Of a stretch of DNA of 56,059 nucleotides, positions 45,001 to 52,611 are shown piece after piece. A program made the translations under genes and the position numbers. The number at the start of each line of letters is the position of its first letter. Within the stretch, counting starts at the first letter, position 1. The DNA lies in NCBI GenBank assembly GCA_045634305.1, contig JAZQZZ010000023.1, positions 1 to 56,059 on the forward strand, written 5' to 3'. This stretch comes from HGM04593 sp045634305 (GTDB lineage Bacteria > Bacteroidota > Bacteroidia > Bacteroidales > Bacteroidaceae). The notes below the pieces were generated by a model. The model saw only the letters and a list, made by a program, of their open reading frames with translations. It made no database searches and had not been told where the DNA came from.

Positions 45001-46886
45001 GTGTTATCAGCTAGTAGGATTTTTGATTTTACAAGGTTTACGAACTCTTCTCTATCATATATGCTTTTTTGATAATAGCCCATAATGATTTCCATATCGT
45101 TCAGCAGTTCCTTTTCATCCATAGCACCTACGCCTTCGTACCTTTTTAGGACTACCTGTCTTATATAATCTAATTCGTTTGGTACTTGGATTTCTAGTTC
45201 CTGGAAGAACTTTACAGACATTTCATCATCCATATACTCTTTGTGGATAAAGTTGTACTTGGAAGTAAGTTCTGTCTTTATCGGTAAGAATACATTAGGT
45301 GTTATGTTGTCTATGTATGGCGCAACCCAATTCCCATTTTGTAGCTTGATTATTGGTGCTTTTCTAAATGGCAAGTAGGCTGTCTCCTTTTTTTGCTCAC
45401 TTCCTTGGAATTTCCATAGTTTAGGTGCAGCTGTTCGCAAGAATGTGTACATTTTAGACACCCACTTTATGTCTTGCTTATTCATAAAGTCGGGAGTGAT
45501 GTCTTTGGCGAAATCATACGATGTATAATCATTGCTGAATAAAGAGCGTTCATCTTCTTCATCGCTGTTTACTCTTTTGATGATTTCCCATTTTAGAAAG
45601 TCTATATTTTCTTTTGTCTTATTTAGTTTTTTTAGTTGCTTTTGTGATAATAGTTCTATAAGTTCACGAGGTCCGCCAGTGTAGGCTTCCTCTTCAGTCA
45701 TATATCTATTGTTTCTTGATAAGAAGATTTTTTCACGCCATAATATCGTGTTAAATGCAGATTCTATCGGAGATTCGTATATTTCTCTCCCGTAGTGCCT
45801 TTGGGGATAGTTCGGCCAAATGTCTAATATATTTTCGTCTATTAAGTACTGTTTGATAGTTCTTCCGTAGTCTATCAAACACAGCACAGACTGTGCAGCC
45901 AATTCGCCTAAAGCTTTAATTAGAATCTGATTTATTCGTTCACCGGGCTTTAGGTTCTGTCTGTTGTCCGTAAGCAAAAATGGTGCGTGGCAAATATAAC
46001 ATGTCTTGAAGCATTCTTTTGTTGGGAAGAAGCAATAAACATATTGCTCTTCTTTTGTCAAGAGTTTATTATTCGCCTGGTCATAAAAATATCCTACATT
46101 TATTGTATGATTAAAGTTCTCTCCTAATTGTATCTCTTTGCTGAACAAAAGGACACAACTACTTCTTTGAGGTTCAATCAAACTGTATTTTTGCAGTTGT
46201 ATTCCATTTTTGTAGTTTACACAGCCTAAAGCAGTTTTCTTATACGAGTATTCCTGAGTTGTGCCATTTTCTGCTTCTACTTTTATATTTATGCTTCTTA
46301 AATTTCTCAAGAACAAAATTGGACAACGCATATTCTTCATTCGTCCAAAAATCTCTTCGTATGATTTTTTGCTATCTTTAAATGGGAATACAAATAGCGT
46401 TTCTCCCTGTTCACGTAGAGGGTGCTCTCGTTCTATAAGAGTTGGTACAATGTAGTTTTCTATCTTGAAATTAAAATAGTCATCATATATTTCGGGTGTG
46501 TCCGTATATTGAAACACAGACTTGAAGCCTACACCGAATTTTCCGATTTTATTTTGTGTTTCAATCTTTGAGGAGTCGCCTATAGCTGTAATAGAATTGA
46601 TATCTCCTACCTCTACAGCATCCTCACTCGTGATGTCGAAATGTTTCTTGCCATTGTGTTTGAATAGCATTTCGCTTGGCTTAAGAATTATTTCTACATC
46701 TTCAGCCTCTGCATCATCTGCATTTTGCAGTAGTTCGTATATAAAGTGGGCTGTTTCGGGATATTTATCTATAATACTACTCCACACGCCACGATATGAC
46801 TTCTTGTTAAAGGTTTTCATATCTTCTGTGCGTGATGCGTGTAGAGCATCAAATAATGACTTTTGTTTTTCTGATAGATTTTTCAT
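42069..46886 (-). CDS. HSP90-like (sacsin/MORC-type) ATPase fused to SF1 helicase; candidate defence protein
   Basis: 1605 residues from MKNLSEKQKSLFDALHA. Residues about 35-250 are a GHKL ATPase: N-box FIYELLQNADDAEAEDVEI (Asn about 55), a degenerate second box FKHNGKKHF, and glycine lid KIGKFGVGFKSVFQYTD (about 115-128). This is the sacsin/NOV-type arrangement. A long unassigned middle follows to about 860, then a disordered Lys/Glu/Asn linker (about 870-1000). The C-terminus is a superfamily 1 helicase: Walker A YGPPGTGKTT (about 1158-1167), Walker B IIIDEASM (about 1272), GDPKQIPPV, ITLKTQHRS, GTVHSFQGDE, and NVAMSRARDYIFF. No nuclease domain is evident. The gene is AT-rich, alone between core genes, with its own -7 element. 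An antiphage or conflict role is inferred from architecture and setting only. Confidence 0.85.
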   Translation of the reverse strand: MKNLSEKQKSLFDALHASRTEDMKTFNKKSYRGVWSSIIDKYPETAHFIYELLQNADDAEAEDVEIILKPSEMLFKHNGKKHFDITSEDAVEVGDINSITAIGDSSKIETQNKIGKFGVGFKSVFQYTDTPEIYDDYFNFKIENYIVPTLIEREHPLREQGETLFVFPFKDSKKSYEEIFGRMKNMRCPILFLRNLRSINIKVEAENGTTQEYSYKKTALGCVNYKNGIQLQKYSLIEPQRSSCVLLFSKEIQLGENFNHTINVGYFYDQANNKLLTKEEQYVYCFFPTKECFKTCYICHAPFLLTDNRQNLKPGERINQILIKALGELAAQSVLCLIDYGRTIKQYLIDENILDIWPNYPQRHYGREIYESPIESAFNTILWREKIFLSRNNRYMTEEEAYTGGPRELIELLSQKQLKKLNKTKENIDFLKWEIIKRVNSDEEDERSLFSNDYTSYDFAKDITPDFMNKQDIKWVSKMYTFLRTAAPKLWKFQGSEQKKETAYLPFRKAPIIKLQNGNWVAPYIDNITPNVFLPIKTELTSKYNFIHKEYMDDEMSVKFFQELEIQVPNELDYIRQVVLKRYEGVGAMDEKELLNDMEIIMGYYQKSIYDREEFVNLVKSKILLADNTDNLSSPTSIYFNLPTLREYFGRRVNYFDEEFYERVINKTGRDVFMKFIELLGVCKYPSIQSRTHFELYSVEKNIKRDIEARLKSQSITRYEVTDYKIELFSSLIEQKKISKNISIFLWNEVLPNINLEKYRYIKLLYRPKYARSDYSLANVESSLVYELRHLAWIYNKDGHRLPVEKVFLEDLPVEYNYNESLINLLGIKKREISIIELGGTEEQQKALDFGRMLQNIAPNVPIEELLALAKEAEEKKKNEAFEVVKTESDDNKDKHSNNANNTAEDNEPTDIEAMLQEKWNKKANSNIGKPKHTNSNDYTEFEITSHTDNSENNEPFFDETASTANLKSAEEDKNDTKKVEKKLESKNTEAQEAAKKATEQKQIYELLKETPQYTFKWYKLLMELMHADKSNISCRHLQIDFSEKEFTCDDKILHLSNPTQPVPSWILDAEKVSISTLSESPKKIEGVVVKVDDVSIDISVEATAEMKSICNAAKKIRIIADNSTNIIDSLETRFIQLGYEDDYDMNENLTKDIEFIYGPPGTGKTTRLVKMVSDILKFAKGKMNILVLTPTNKAADVVAEKMVNDSVCYDYLTRFGATESLYLIEEAAVVSNRDTFDITAQNKNVVVTTAARYAYDYIQPDETFLCDYNWDYIIIDEASMVDIVTCTYILHKGLLSKFIISGDPKQIPPVTQNDMPEYNIYDMVGLNDFSEAVNSYTRYNVITLKTQHRSIPTIGDLVSKFTYNGIVKADPQRAPQKPLKLDKMDIKDINFIGFDIIDFDLIKGLTSISDSAFQLYSAIFTYKFAEYIIKQVTEKYKGKEYSIGIVSPYKAEADAIKQLLENRPINTDTCSITCGTVHSFQGDECDIMLIVLNPPVQCSRGSHINKQNIINVAMSRARDYIFFIMPQGRTKGMIIKEQLGKLTQSKDRAMFYCGDIEEIMFGNRNHIVANTHVTCHMPVNVYCEENSTYEVRMSNDALDIKVNE

Positions 46887-46913
46887 AGAACAGAAATCTT
46901 TCAACTTTTTATG

Positions 46914-46921
46914 CAAATATA
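46914..46921 (-). promoter_or_regulatory. -7 element for the ATPase-helicase gene
   Basis: TATATTTG on the minus strand, 28 nt before the ATG at 46886. It lies inside the extension to the ATG at 46955, so the shorter protein is preferred. No TTTG at the -33 distance. Confidence 0.5.
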
Positions 46922-47064
46922 GTAAAATTAATCTTGTTTGTTTGATATAATTCATTGATAGTTCTTGCTATTATTTGCATTTAATATACATAAATTATCA
47001 ATTTTGCATTACAGCATTATTAAAGTTGCAAAAACTTAACCACATAGCCATGTCTAGACACAAT

Positions 47065-47095
47065 GAACTCCGCCACCGGGTGGGTGACGGAGTTC
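47065..47095 (-). terminator. hairpin after the malY-type gene
   Basis: Stem GAACTCCG/CGGAGTTC (47065-47072 and 47088-47095) with further CACC/GGTG-like inner pairing, 20 nt after the aminotransferase stop. No T-run on the minus strand. Confidence 0.55.
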
Positions 47096-47115
47096 GTTAT
47101 ATCTATACTTTTCTA

Positions 47116-48288
47116 TCAAGCAATTTTATCGTATGCCTCTTTAATCTGCTTCAGTGCCTTTTCGACAACCGAGCGTGGACAGCCAAGGTTCATGCGCATG
47201 AAGCCGGAGCCTTCTTCGCCGAACATTGCGCCGTCATTCATACCAACCTTTGCCTCGCGGATGAAGAACTCTACCAACTTGTCGTGTGGCAATCCAAGAC
47301 CACGTGCATCAAGGAACACCAGGAACGATGCCTGTGGGCGAATCATGCCCATCATTGGCATGTTGTCCTTGAGGTACTGCTCCATGTAGTCGATGTTTGC
47401 CTCGACGTATTCGAGCATCTGCTCTACCCACTCCTCGCCCTGCTCGTATGCTGTGGCAACAGGACCTGTTGCAAACACGTGGGCTGTATCAAGCTCACTC
47501 TTGCGCAGGAACTCGTTGTATTGCTGGCGGATTTCGGGGTTCTGGATAATGTGATAAGAACTCTTCAAACCAGCGATGTTGAATGTCTTGCTGGCTGCCA
47601 TAAATGTGATGCAGCAGTTCTTCGCCTCCTCGCTTACACTTGCAAACGGTGTGTGTTTGAAGCCCTTAAGAGCCATATCGCAGTGAATCTCGTCGCTGAT
47701 GACAAGGACATTATTCTTCACGCAGATGTCACACATGCGCTGCAGTTCCTCCTTTGTCCACACACGGCCACATGGGTTGTGAGGGTTACAGAGCAGGAAC
47801 ACCTTGCAGCCCTTTACCTTCTCCTCGAAATCGGCGAAGTCAATCTGCAACTGTCCATCGACAAGTTTCAATGGGTTGAACACGAGTGTACGCTCAAGGT
47901 CGTGTGTCACGTGGTGGTATGGGTGGTATACCGGTGGCTGAATCATCACCTTGTCGCCGACCTTTGTAAAGCACTGCAAAGCAAAAGAGATTGCTGGCAC
48001 AATACCACCTACAAAGCCAATCTCATCGGTCTCAATCTGCCAGCCGTAACGGCGCGACACCCAGCTTTGGATAGCAGGACGCCAACGCTTGCAAATATAA
48101 CTGTAGCCAAGGAGCTCGTGGCTCAAGCGGTTACGTATTGCATCGACAATAAAGTCGGGGGTCTTGAAATCCATATCAGCAATCCACATTGGCAATACTT
48201 CCTCAGTGCCGAACATCTCTTTCAAGTTGTCATACTTCAGGCAATCAGTGTGCTTGCGCTGAACGATTTCGTCAAAATTGTACTTCAT
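47116..48288 (-). CDS. MalY/PatB-type PLP-dependent C-S lyase or aminotransferase
   Basis: 390 residues. Fold type I PLP enzyme of the MalY/PatB (cystathionine beta-lyase) group: VLPMWIADMDFKTPDFIVDAI opening, GIVPAISFALQCFTK, QPPVYHPYHH, LLCNPHNPCGRVWT, ISDEIHCDMAL and the PLP lysine in TFMAASKTFNIAGL. It would cleave cystathionine or related beta-C-S substrates; MalY-type proteins may also act as regulators. The start ATG at 48288 is 1 nt after the ABC gene stop, so it is the third gene of a tight run that begins at the S37-like peptidase. Confidence 0.93.
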   Translation of the reverse strand: MKYNFDEIVQRKHTDCLKYDNLKEMFGTEEVLPMWIADMDFKTPDFIVDAIRNRLSHELLGYSYICKRWRPAIQSWVSRRYGWQIETDEIGFVGGIVPAISFALQCFTKVGDKVMIQPPVYHPYHHVTHDLERTLVFNPLKLVDGQLQIDFADFEEKVKGCKVFLLCNPHNPCGRVWTKEELQRMCDICVKNNVLVISDEIHCDMALKGFKHTPFASVSEEAKNCCITFMAASKTFNIAGLKSSYHIIQNPEIRQQYNEFLRKSELDTAHVFATGPVATAYEQGEEWVEQMLEYVEANIDYMEQYLKDNMPMMGMIRPQASFLVFLDARGLGLPHDKLVEFFIREAKVGMNDGAMFGEEGSGFMRMNLGCPRSVVEKALKQIKEAYDKIA

Positions 48289-48289
48289 T

Positions 48290-49072
48290 TTATATTTGTG
48301 TTATATCAATTCTATTGTTTTCCTTGTCGTATATTATGCCGTCGCCATCGATGAAGCGTTGCAGCAGCCCGTCTGTAGCGAGTTCTTGCGCACTACCCTC
48401 GTAAAGAGTACCATCGCATATTAGCCACAGTTTATGTGCAAAGCGAAGTGCCATTTCTATATCGTGGGTAGACACCACCACGGCCTTGCCGTCATCGGTT
48501 GCCAATGCACGCAGTGTGCGGAACAGCTGCACCTTGCTACGGAAATCGAGGAACGCTGTGGGTTCGTCGAGCAGCATCAACGGTGTCTGCTGTGCAATGG
48601 CTTTTGCAATAAGGCATTTCTGTCTCTCGCCATCGCTCAACGTAGTTACCACACGACCGGCAAGATGCGCAATACCCATTCTTTTCATCGCAGCCGCTAC
48701 TACTGCCTTGTCCACGGCGGTCAAACGTCCCAGGAAACCGGTATAAGGCGTTCGTCCCAATGCAACGAGCTCATCAACTGTGAGGGTAGCGAAACTATTC
48801 TCAGTGAGCACCACCGACACACATTTTGCAAGTTCTGCGGGTGACAGAGCGGCAACATCACCCATTGTAAACTCCACCTTGCCCGACAGAGGCGGCTGAA
48901 AAGCCGACAACGTGCGAAGGAGTGTGGATTTGCCGGCGCCGTTCAACCCGATGAGCGCTACAACCTCGCCTGCATGGAGCGTGGCGTTGATTGCTGTAAC
49001 AACAGGTATAACCGACTTTCCATTACGGTAACCTATTGTCGCATCATTGATTGAGAGCGCAATATTGTCCAT
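48290..49072 (-). CDS. FecE/BtuD-like ABC transporter ATPase
   Basis: 260 residues. Walker A LIGLNGAGKSTLLRTL, Q-loop region VVLTENSFATLTVDELVALGRTPYTG, signature LSDGERQKCLIAKAIAQ, Walker B PLMLLDEPTAFLD and H-loop VVSTHDIE. The arrangement matches importer ATPases for iron-siderophore, haem or cobalamin. No permease or binding protein gene is adjacent, so its partner must be elsewhere. Its ATG overlaps the stop of the peptidase gene by 1 nt (TAATG), a coupling signal. Its substrate is not known. Confidence 0.92.
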   Translation of the reverse strand: MDNIALSINDATIGYRNGKSVIPVVTAINATLHAGEVVALIGLNGAGKSTLLRTLSAFQPPLSGKVEFTMGDVAALSPAELAKCVSVVLTENSFATLTVDELVALGRTPYTGFLGRLTAVDKAVVAAAMKRMGIAHLAGRVVTTLSDGERQKCLIAKAIAQQTPLMLLDEPTAFLDFRSKVQLFRTLRALATDDGKAVVVSTHDIEMALRFAHKLWLICDGTLYEGSAQELATDGLLQRFIDGDGIIYDKENNRIDITQI

Positions 49073-50373
49073 TACTTATACTCCATCCACTCGTTGAGTT
49101 GCTCAAGGATTTCGTTGCGCATATCCTCGGGCATGTTCAGGATGCGTGCTCTGTGGCTACCGCCTGGCTGGATGAAAATCTTTATATTTTCCTTGTTGCG
49201 GTCTCGTAACCATGTAACACCACTTGCAGTCCAAGGGTCAACCTCGCCATAAATCATGATGGCCTTGGGGTCGTTCTCGGTGTAGTAATCGGTAACGAAA
49301 CGGTAGTTGCTGTCGTCAAACTTTACATCGGCAAACTGCTCGGGCAAGAGAACGCGCTTAAGATAACCCTCTACATCCTCGGCATTCACATACTTGTGGA
49401 ACGGCTCGATGTTGTAGCCATAGTAACCGAAATCCTTCACTGCCTGAACAAAGAATGACTCAATGTCGCTGCCGGCTGCGAAATAGTCGGGGCCACACAT
49501 CTTCATAAAGTAGTCGAAGATTGCCTTGTCGTCCGAGTCTAGCGCAGGGATGGTGTTTGTAGGTGTACCCCACTGCCACATTGAGAACTGGTACTCGAGC
49601 ACCAGGAGGTCATAGATTGTAGTTGTGGGCACACGGAAAACGAGGTCGTTCTTGAGACAATACTCGTCGAACATTGGCATGAGGCGTTCTTTACGCTCGA
49701 AGAGTTCGGTCTGGAAAGCGCGGATAGCATCGCGGTCAGCCTTTGTAGATACCTGCTCGAGGAAAGACTCATGACGGCCATCCTCAACAGCACAACTCAA
49801 TGGGCCAACATAAGGCACCGACACATCGAGATCCTCGGGATAGTATGCACGCAGGAAGATGGTTGTAGAACCGCCCTTGCTGATACCTGTTGAAGCCCAC
49901 TTCTTTGAGTAATAGGGCTTGAACGATGTTATGATGTTGTGATAGTCGACCATTGAATTTGCAACGGTGAGATACTCCCAGTTACAGGGCTTTGGCATTG
50001 AGCCCGAGAAGTAGCGGTACTCGACAAAGAGAATGTTGGCATCCATAATCTTTGTAAGCTCCTCCATGTAGCGTGGGCTGCTGAAAGCGTAGTCGGCGCC
50101 ATAACCCTCGGTAACGATAACCATTGGACGGTCATAGCCACGGTGGCCCAACATGACGCGCTGCTCGAATGTTCCCGCAGCAGGGTTCTGAGGGTCGAGC
50201 AACTGTGTTACCTTCATCAGGTAGTACTGGCGCGTAGTGTCGGCCTTTTCAATCTTCTCAAAGCCTGTAACAGCCTTGATATCCTTCAACATTTTCTCAA
50301 CGTCACTGTTCTGTGCATTGACAAACAGCACAGCAAAAAGCAATGACAACAGTGTAAAAAATCTTTTATTCAT
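49072..50373 (-). CDS. secreted serine peptidase (S37/S28-like tripeptidyl aminopeptidase)
   Basis: 433 residues from MNKRFFTLLSLLFAVLFVNA, a clear signal peptide ending before QNSD. Alpha/beta-hydrolase fold. Nucleophile Ser is in ASTGISKGGSTTIFLRAYYP, the probable Asp in IYGEVDPWTASG and the His in GGSHRARI. GHRGYDRPMVIVTEGYG and VPYVGPLS are typical of PS-10/S37 peptidases, and many Bacteroidales copies are labelled S28. It would act in the periplasm or on the surface, freeing tripeptides. An upstream frame extension to 50403 is ignored because the signal peptide starts at 50373. A good promoter lies at 50418-50447. Confidence 0.87.
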   Translation of the reverse strand: MNKRFFTLLSLLFAVLFVNAQNSDVEKMLKDIKAVTGFEKIEKADTTRQYYLMKVTQLLDPQNPAAGTFEQRVMLGHRGYDRPMVIVTEGYGADYAFSSPRYMEELTKIMDANILFVEYRYFSGSMPKPCNWEYLTVANSMVDYHNIITSFKPYYSKKWASTGISKGGSTTIFLRAYYPEDLDVSVPYVGPLSCAVEDGRHESFLEQVSTKADRDAIRAFQTELFERKERLMPMFDEYCLKNDLVFRVPTTTIYDLLVLEYQFSMWQWGTPTNTIPALDSDDKAIFDYFMKMCGPDYFAAGSDIESFFVQAVKDFGYYGYNIEPFHKYVNAEDVEGYLKRVLLPEQFADVKFDDSNYRFVTDYYTENDPKAIMIYGEVDPWTASGVTWLRDRNKENIKIFIQPGGSHRARILNMPEDMRNEILEQLNEWMEYK

Positions 50374-50417
50374 AGTATTGGTTTTATTATCCGAAGAATA
50401 CACTTTGATTCAACTTA

Positions 50418-50447
50418 CAAAGGTAAAAAAAGTTAAAGGCAATACAA
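50418..50447 (-). promoter_or_regulatory. promoter of the peptidase-ABC-malY run
   Basis: On the minus strand: TTTG (50444-50447), 18 nt, TACCTTTG (50418-50425). The leader to the ATG at 50373 is about 38 nt. Confidence 0.65.
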
Positions 50448-50495
50448 AATTATTAATGTGATAAATAACAGGAGACAGCCGCGTTTTCTGTTATA

Positions 50496-50530
50496 AATAA
50501 AAACATCGGCCGTCCTTTTGGGACAGCCGA
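50496..50530 (-). terminator. terminator of nagB
   Basis: On the minus strand, a stem TCGGCTGTCC/GGACGGCCGA (one mismatch) with loop CAAAA is followed by TGTTTTTATT. It ends the GH43-nagB run 28 nt after the nagB stop. Confidence 0.75.
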
Positions 50531-50557
50531 CATATTTATTGAAGCAATATTCTCAAA

Positions 50558-51367
50558 TTACTTTGAGTAGAATGGCTCCATGTTCTCGCGCTCGATATCC
50601 TTGAAATAGTTCACTGTACCGACCTTCAGCTCTGCTGTAGCAGCATCGTCGCAAACGATGATACCGCTGCGGTGCATCTGAAGAACGCTGATTGTCCACA
50701 TCTGTGTAACATTACCTTCAACTGCGTGGTAGAGAGCCTGAGCCTTGTTGTGGCCGTTAACGAGGATAAGAACCTCCTTAGCATCCATAACAGTACCTAC
50801 ACCTACAGTAACAGCAGTCTTTGGAACCTTATTGATGTCATTGTCAAAGAAACGAGAGTTTGCAATGATTGTATCGGTTGTCAATGTCTTGATGCGTGTG
50901 CGTGAAGCAAGTGATGAGCCCGGCTCGTTGAACGCGATGTGACCGTCGGGGCCGATACCGCCAAGGAAGAGGTCGATACCACCGTAAGACTTGATCTTCT
51001 CCTCGTAGCGAGCACACTCGGCAACCAAATCCTCAGCATTACCGTTAAGGATGTTCACATTCTCTCTCTTAACGTCAACGTGGCTGAAGAAGTTGTTCCA
51101 CATGAATGAGTGGTAGCTCTCGGGGTGCTCCTCGGGCAAACCGACATACTCGTCCATATTGAATGTAACGACATTCTGGAAACTTACAACACCCTTGTTG
51201 TAGAGGTTAATCAACTCCTTGTAAGTACCAAGAGGAGTACCACCTGTAGGCAAACCAAGAACGAAAGGTCTCTCGGCTGTAGGTTTGAAATCATTGATCT
51301 TCTTTGCTACATAAGATGCAGCCCAGCAAGAAAGCTGCTGGTAGTTTGGCTGAATAATTAAACGCAT
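50558..51367 (-). CDS. nagB: glucosamine-6-phosphate deaminase
   Basis: 269 residues, full length. It converts glucosamine-6-P to fructose-6-P and ammonia in amino-sugar catabolism. Motifs: GLPTGGTPLGTYKELI, FNMDEYVGLPEEHPESYHSFMW (catalytic Asp), LFLGGIGPDGHIAFNEPGSSL (His of the Asp-His-Glu set), TVGVGTVMDAKEVLILVNGHNKA. It starts 5 nt after the GH43-like gene stop, so the two are co-transcribed. It fits with the GH20 hexosaminidase and the BadF-type kinase elsewhere in the window, but these are distant. Confidence 0.97.
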   Translation of the reverse strand: MRLIIQPNYQQLSCWAASYVAKKINDFKPTAERPFVLGLPTGGTPLGTYKELINLYNKGVVSFQNVVTFNMDEYVGLPEEHPESYHSFMWNNFFSHVDVKRENVNILNGNAEDLVAECARYEEKIKSYGGIDLFLGGIGPDGHIAFNEPGSSLASRTRIKTLTTDTIIANSRFFDNDINKVPKTAVTVGVGTVMDAKEVLILVNGHNKAQALYHAVEGNVTQMWTISVLQMHRSGIIVCDDAATAELKVGTVNYFKDIERENMEPFYSK

Positions 51368-51372
51368 AATTC

Positions 51373-52413
51373 TTAAAATTTATAGTGTCCTTCAATTTTT
51401 AGTTTATCAAACTGCATATCAAGTTTAAACAGTTGCGGTTTGCACATTTTTGCACCGCCAACCACGGTATCCTTGCCCACCACAAGCACCTTTGTGCCAT
51501 CGTAATCGGTAAATATTGACGCGCTGCCCACATTGCCGGCAAGCAACGGCTGCGGTTCAACCACCCATGGGCCATTGTAACCATATTCACCTGTCTGTGT
51601 GTAGGCAACACCAACCGCCTTTTCGCCACCCATATATGAGGTAAACAATATCCCCATCTCCTTTTCGTCGGTTATAAAGAGGAACGGAGCATCCATCACC
51701 GGTGAAAATCGTCTTTCACCATCAACCTCACATCCCGACCACAGATTCTCATCGGCCGAGAACATTATATAGGCCTCGCCCACACGACGACCCAAGTCGT
51801 CCGAGAAACGGACAATCTGCACTGTTCCGTTGCCGTTCTGCTCGCCCTGGTGAGTGTATATCATATACGATGCACCAAGATAATCGACGCCGAACGTGGG
51901 GTGTGCCGCCATCTCGCTCTCAACAAGCAGACTACTGCCACTGTCAATGATTTTATAGGGTCCACGGATGTCATCGGCCACCAACGCCACGCACGAACGG
52001 CGTGCAAAGGGACGGCCATCGGCATCGGGCACCATTACATCGGGGCATTCAAAGGTTGCCATATAATAGTACTTGCCGTTAAACTTGTGAATCTCGGGCG
52101 ATGTAATCACAGGCTCAGCACCAATCCATGACGCAGTGTCCTGATCAAGAACGTCATATGGTCCCACCCAACTGCGCAGGTCGCCACTCACCCACATGTA
52201 ACCGCCGTCGCCAAGCATATAATAGCAATCGTCCTCGCGCTCATAACGGATAAACGGATTCTTAATCTCCACATCATCCATCGAAACGGTATCGAGTGCC
52301 ACACCGGCAGGCGGAGCAAAAGTCCATACGTCACTTTGTACCACCCCCTTTTTGTCGCCACAGGCAACAAGCACTAATGCTAAAAAGAGGTATATGACAA
52401 AACTTTTTCTCAC
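51373..52413 (-). CDS. GH43-like five-bladed propeller lipoprotein
   Basis: 346 residues. Lipoprotein signal (VIYLFLALVLVAC). The rest is a five-bladed beta-propeller of the GH43/GH32/GH117 type: IKNPFIRYEREDDCYYML, WIGAEPVITSPEIHKFNGKYYYMATF (probable acid Glu), GPYKIIDSG, MDAPFLFITDEKEMGILFTSYMGG. The first catalytic Asp of canonical GH43 is replaced by Asn (KNPFI) or lies elsewhere, so activity is uncertain. The start is a GTG at 52413. A TATCTTTA element at 52434-52441 is a weak promoter candidate. It is co-directed with nagB, so the released sugar may be an amino sugar. Confidence 0.8.
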   Translation of the reverse strand: MRKSFVIYLFLALVLVACGDKKGVVQSDVWTFAPPAGVALDTVSMDDVEIKNPFIRYEREDDCYYMLGDGGYMWVSGDLRSWVGPYDVLDQDTASWIGAEPVITSPEIHKFNGKYYYMATFECPDVMVPDADGRPFARRSCVALVADDIRGPYKIIDSGSSLLVESEMAAHPTFGVDYLGASYMIYTHQGEQNGNGTVQIVRFSDDLGRRVGEAYIMFSADENLWSGCEVDGERRFSPVMDAPFLFITDEKEMGILFTSYMGGEKAVGVAYTQTGEYGYNGPWVVEPQPLLAGNVGSASIFTDYDGTKVLVVGKDTVVGGAKMCKPQLFKLDMQFDKLKIEGHYKF

Positions 52414-52526
52414 CTATTAAACCTATTTATTTGTAAAGATATGAATTTTTACGCAAAACAAACATTATTAACATAAAAAAACAAGCAAATAAATTTAAAA
52501 ACAGTAAAACCCGCGCAAAATAGGGT

Positions 52527-52534
52527 TAAATTTG
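52527..52534 (+). promoter_or_regulatory. -7 element for the DUF4251 gene
   Basis: TAAATTTG, 78 nt before the ATG at 52612. It matches TAnnTTTG, but no -33 TTTG was seen. The divergent spacer 52414-52611 holds nothing else. Confidence 0.4.
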
Positions 52535-52611
52535 TTCCTGAACAGCAGTTTATGGTGTACATAATGCCCGCCAGTTTGTTTTAAGTAAGAACCTTTAAAC
52601 AAACAAGCGTT

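Noticed and set aside
46975..48354. 459-codon plus-strand open frame
   Set aside because: It lies antisense to the malY-type gene and into the ABC gene; its product has no domain, is rich in His/Cys/Leu, and reads as a shadow of codon bias.
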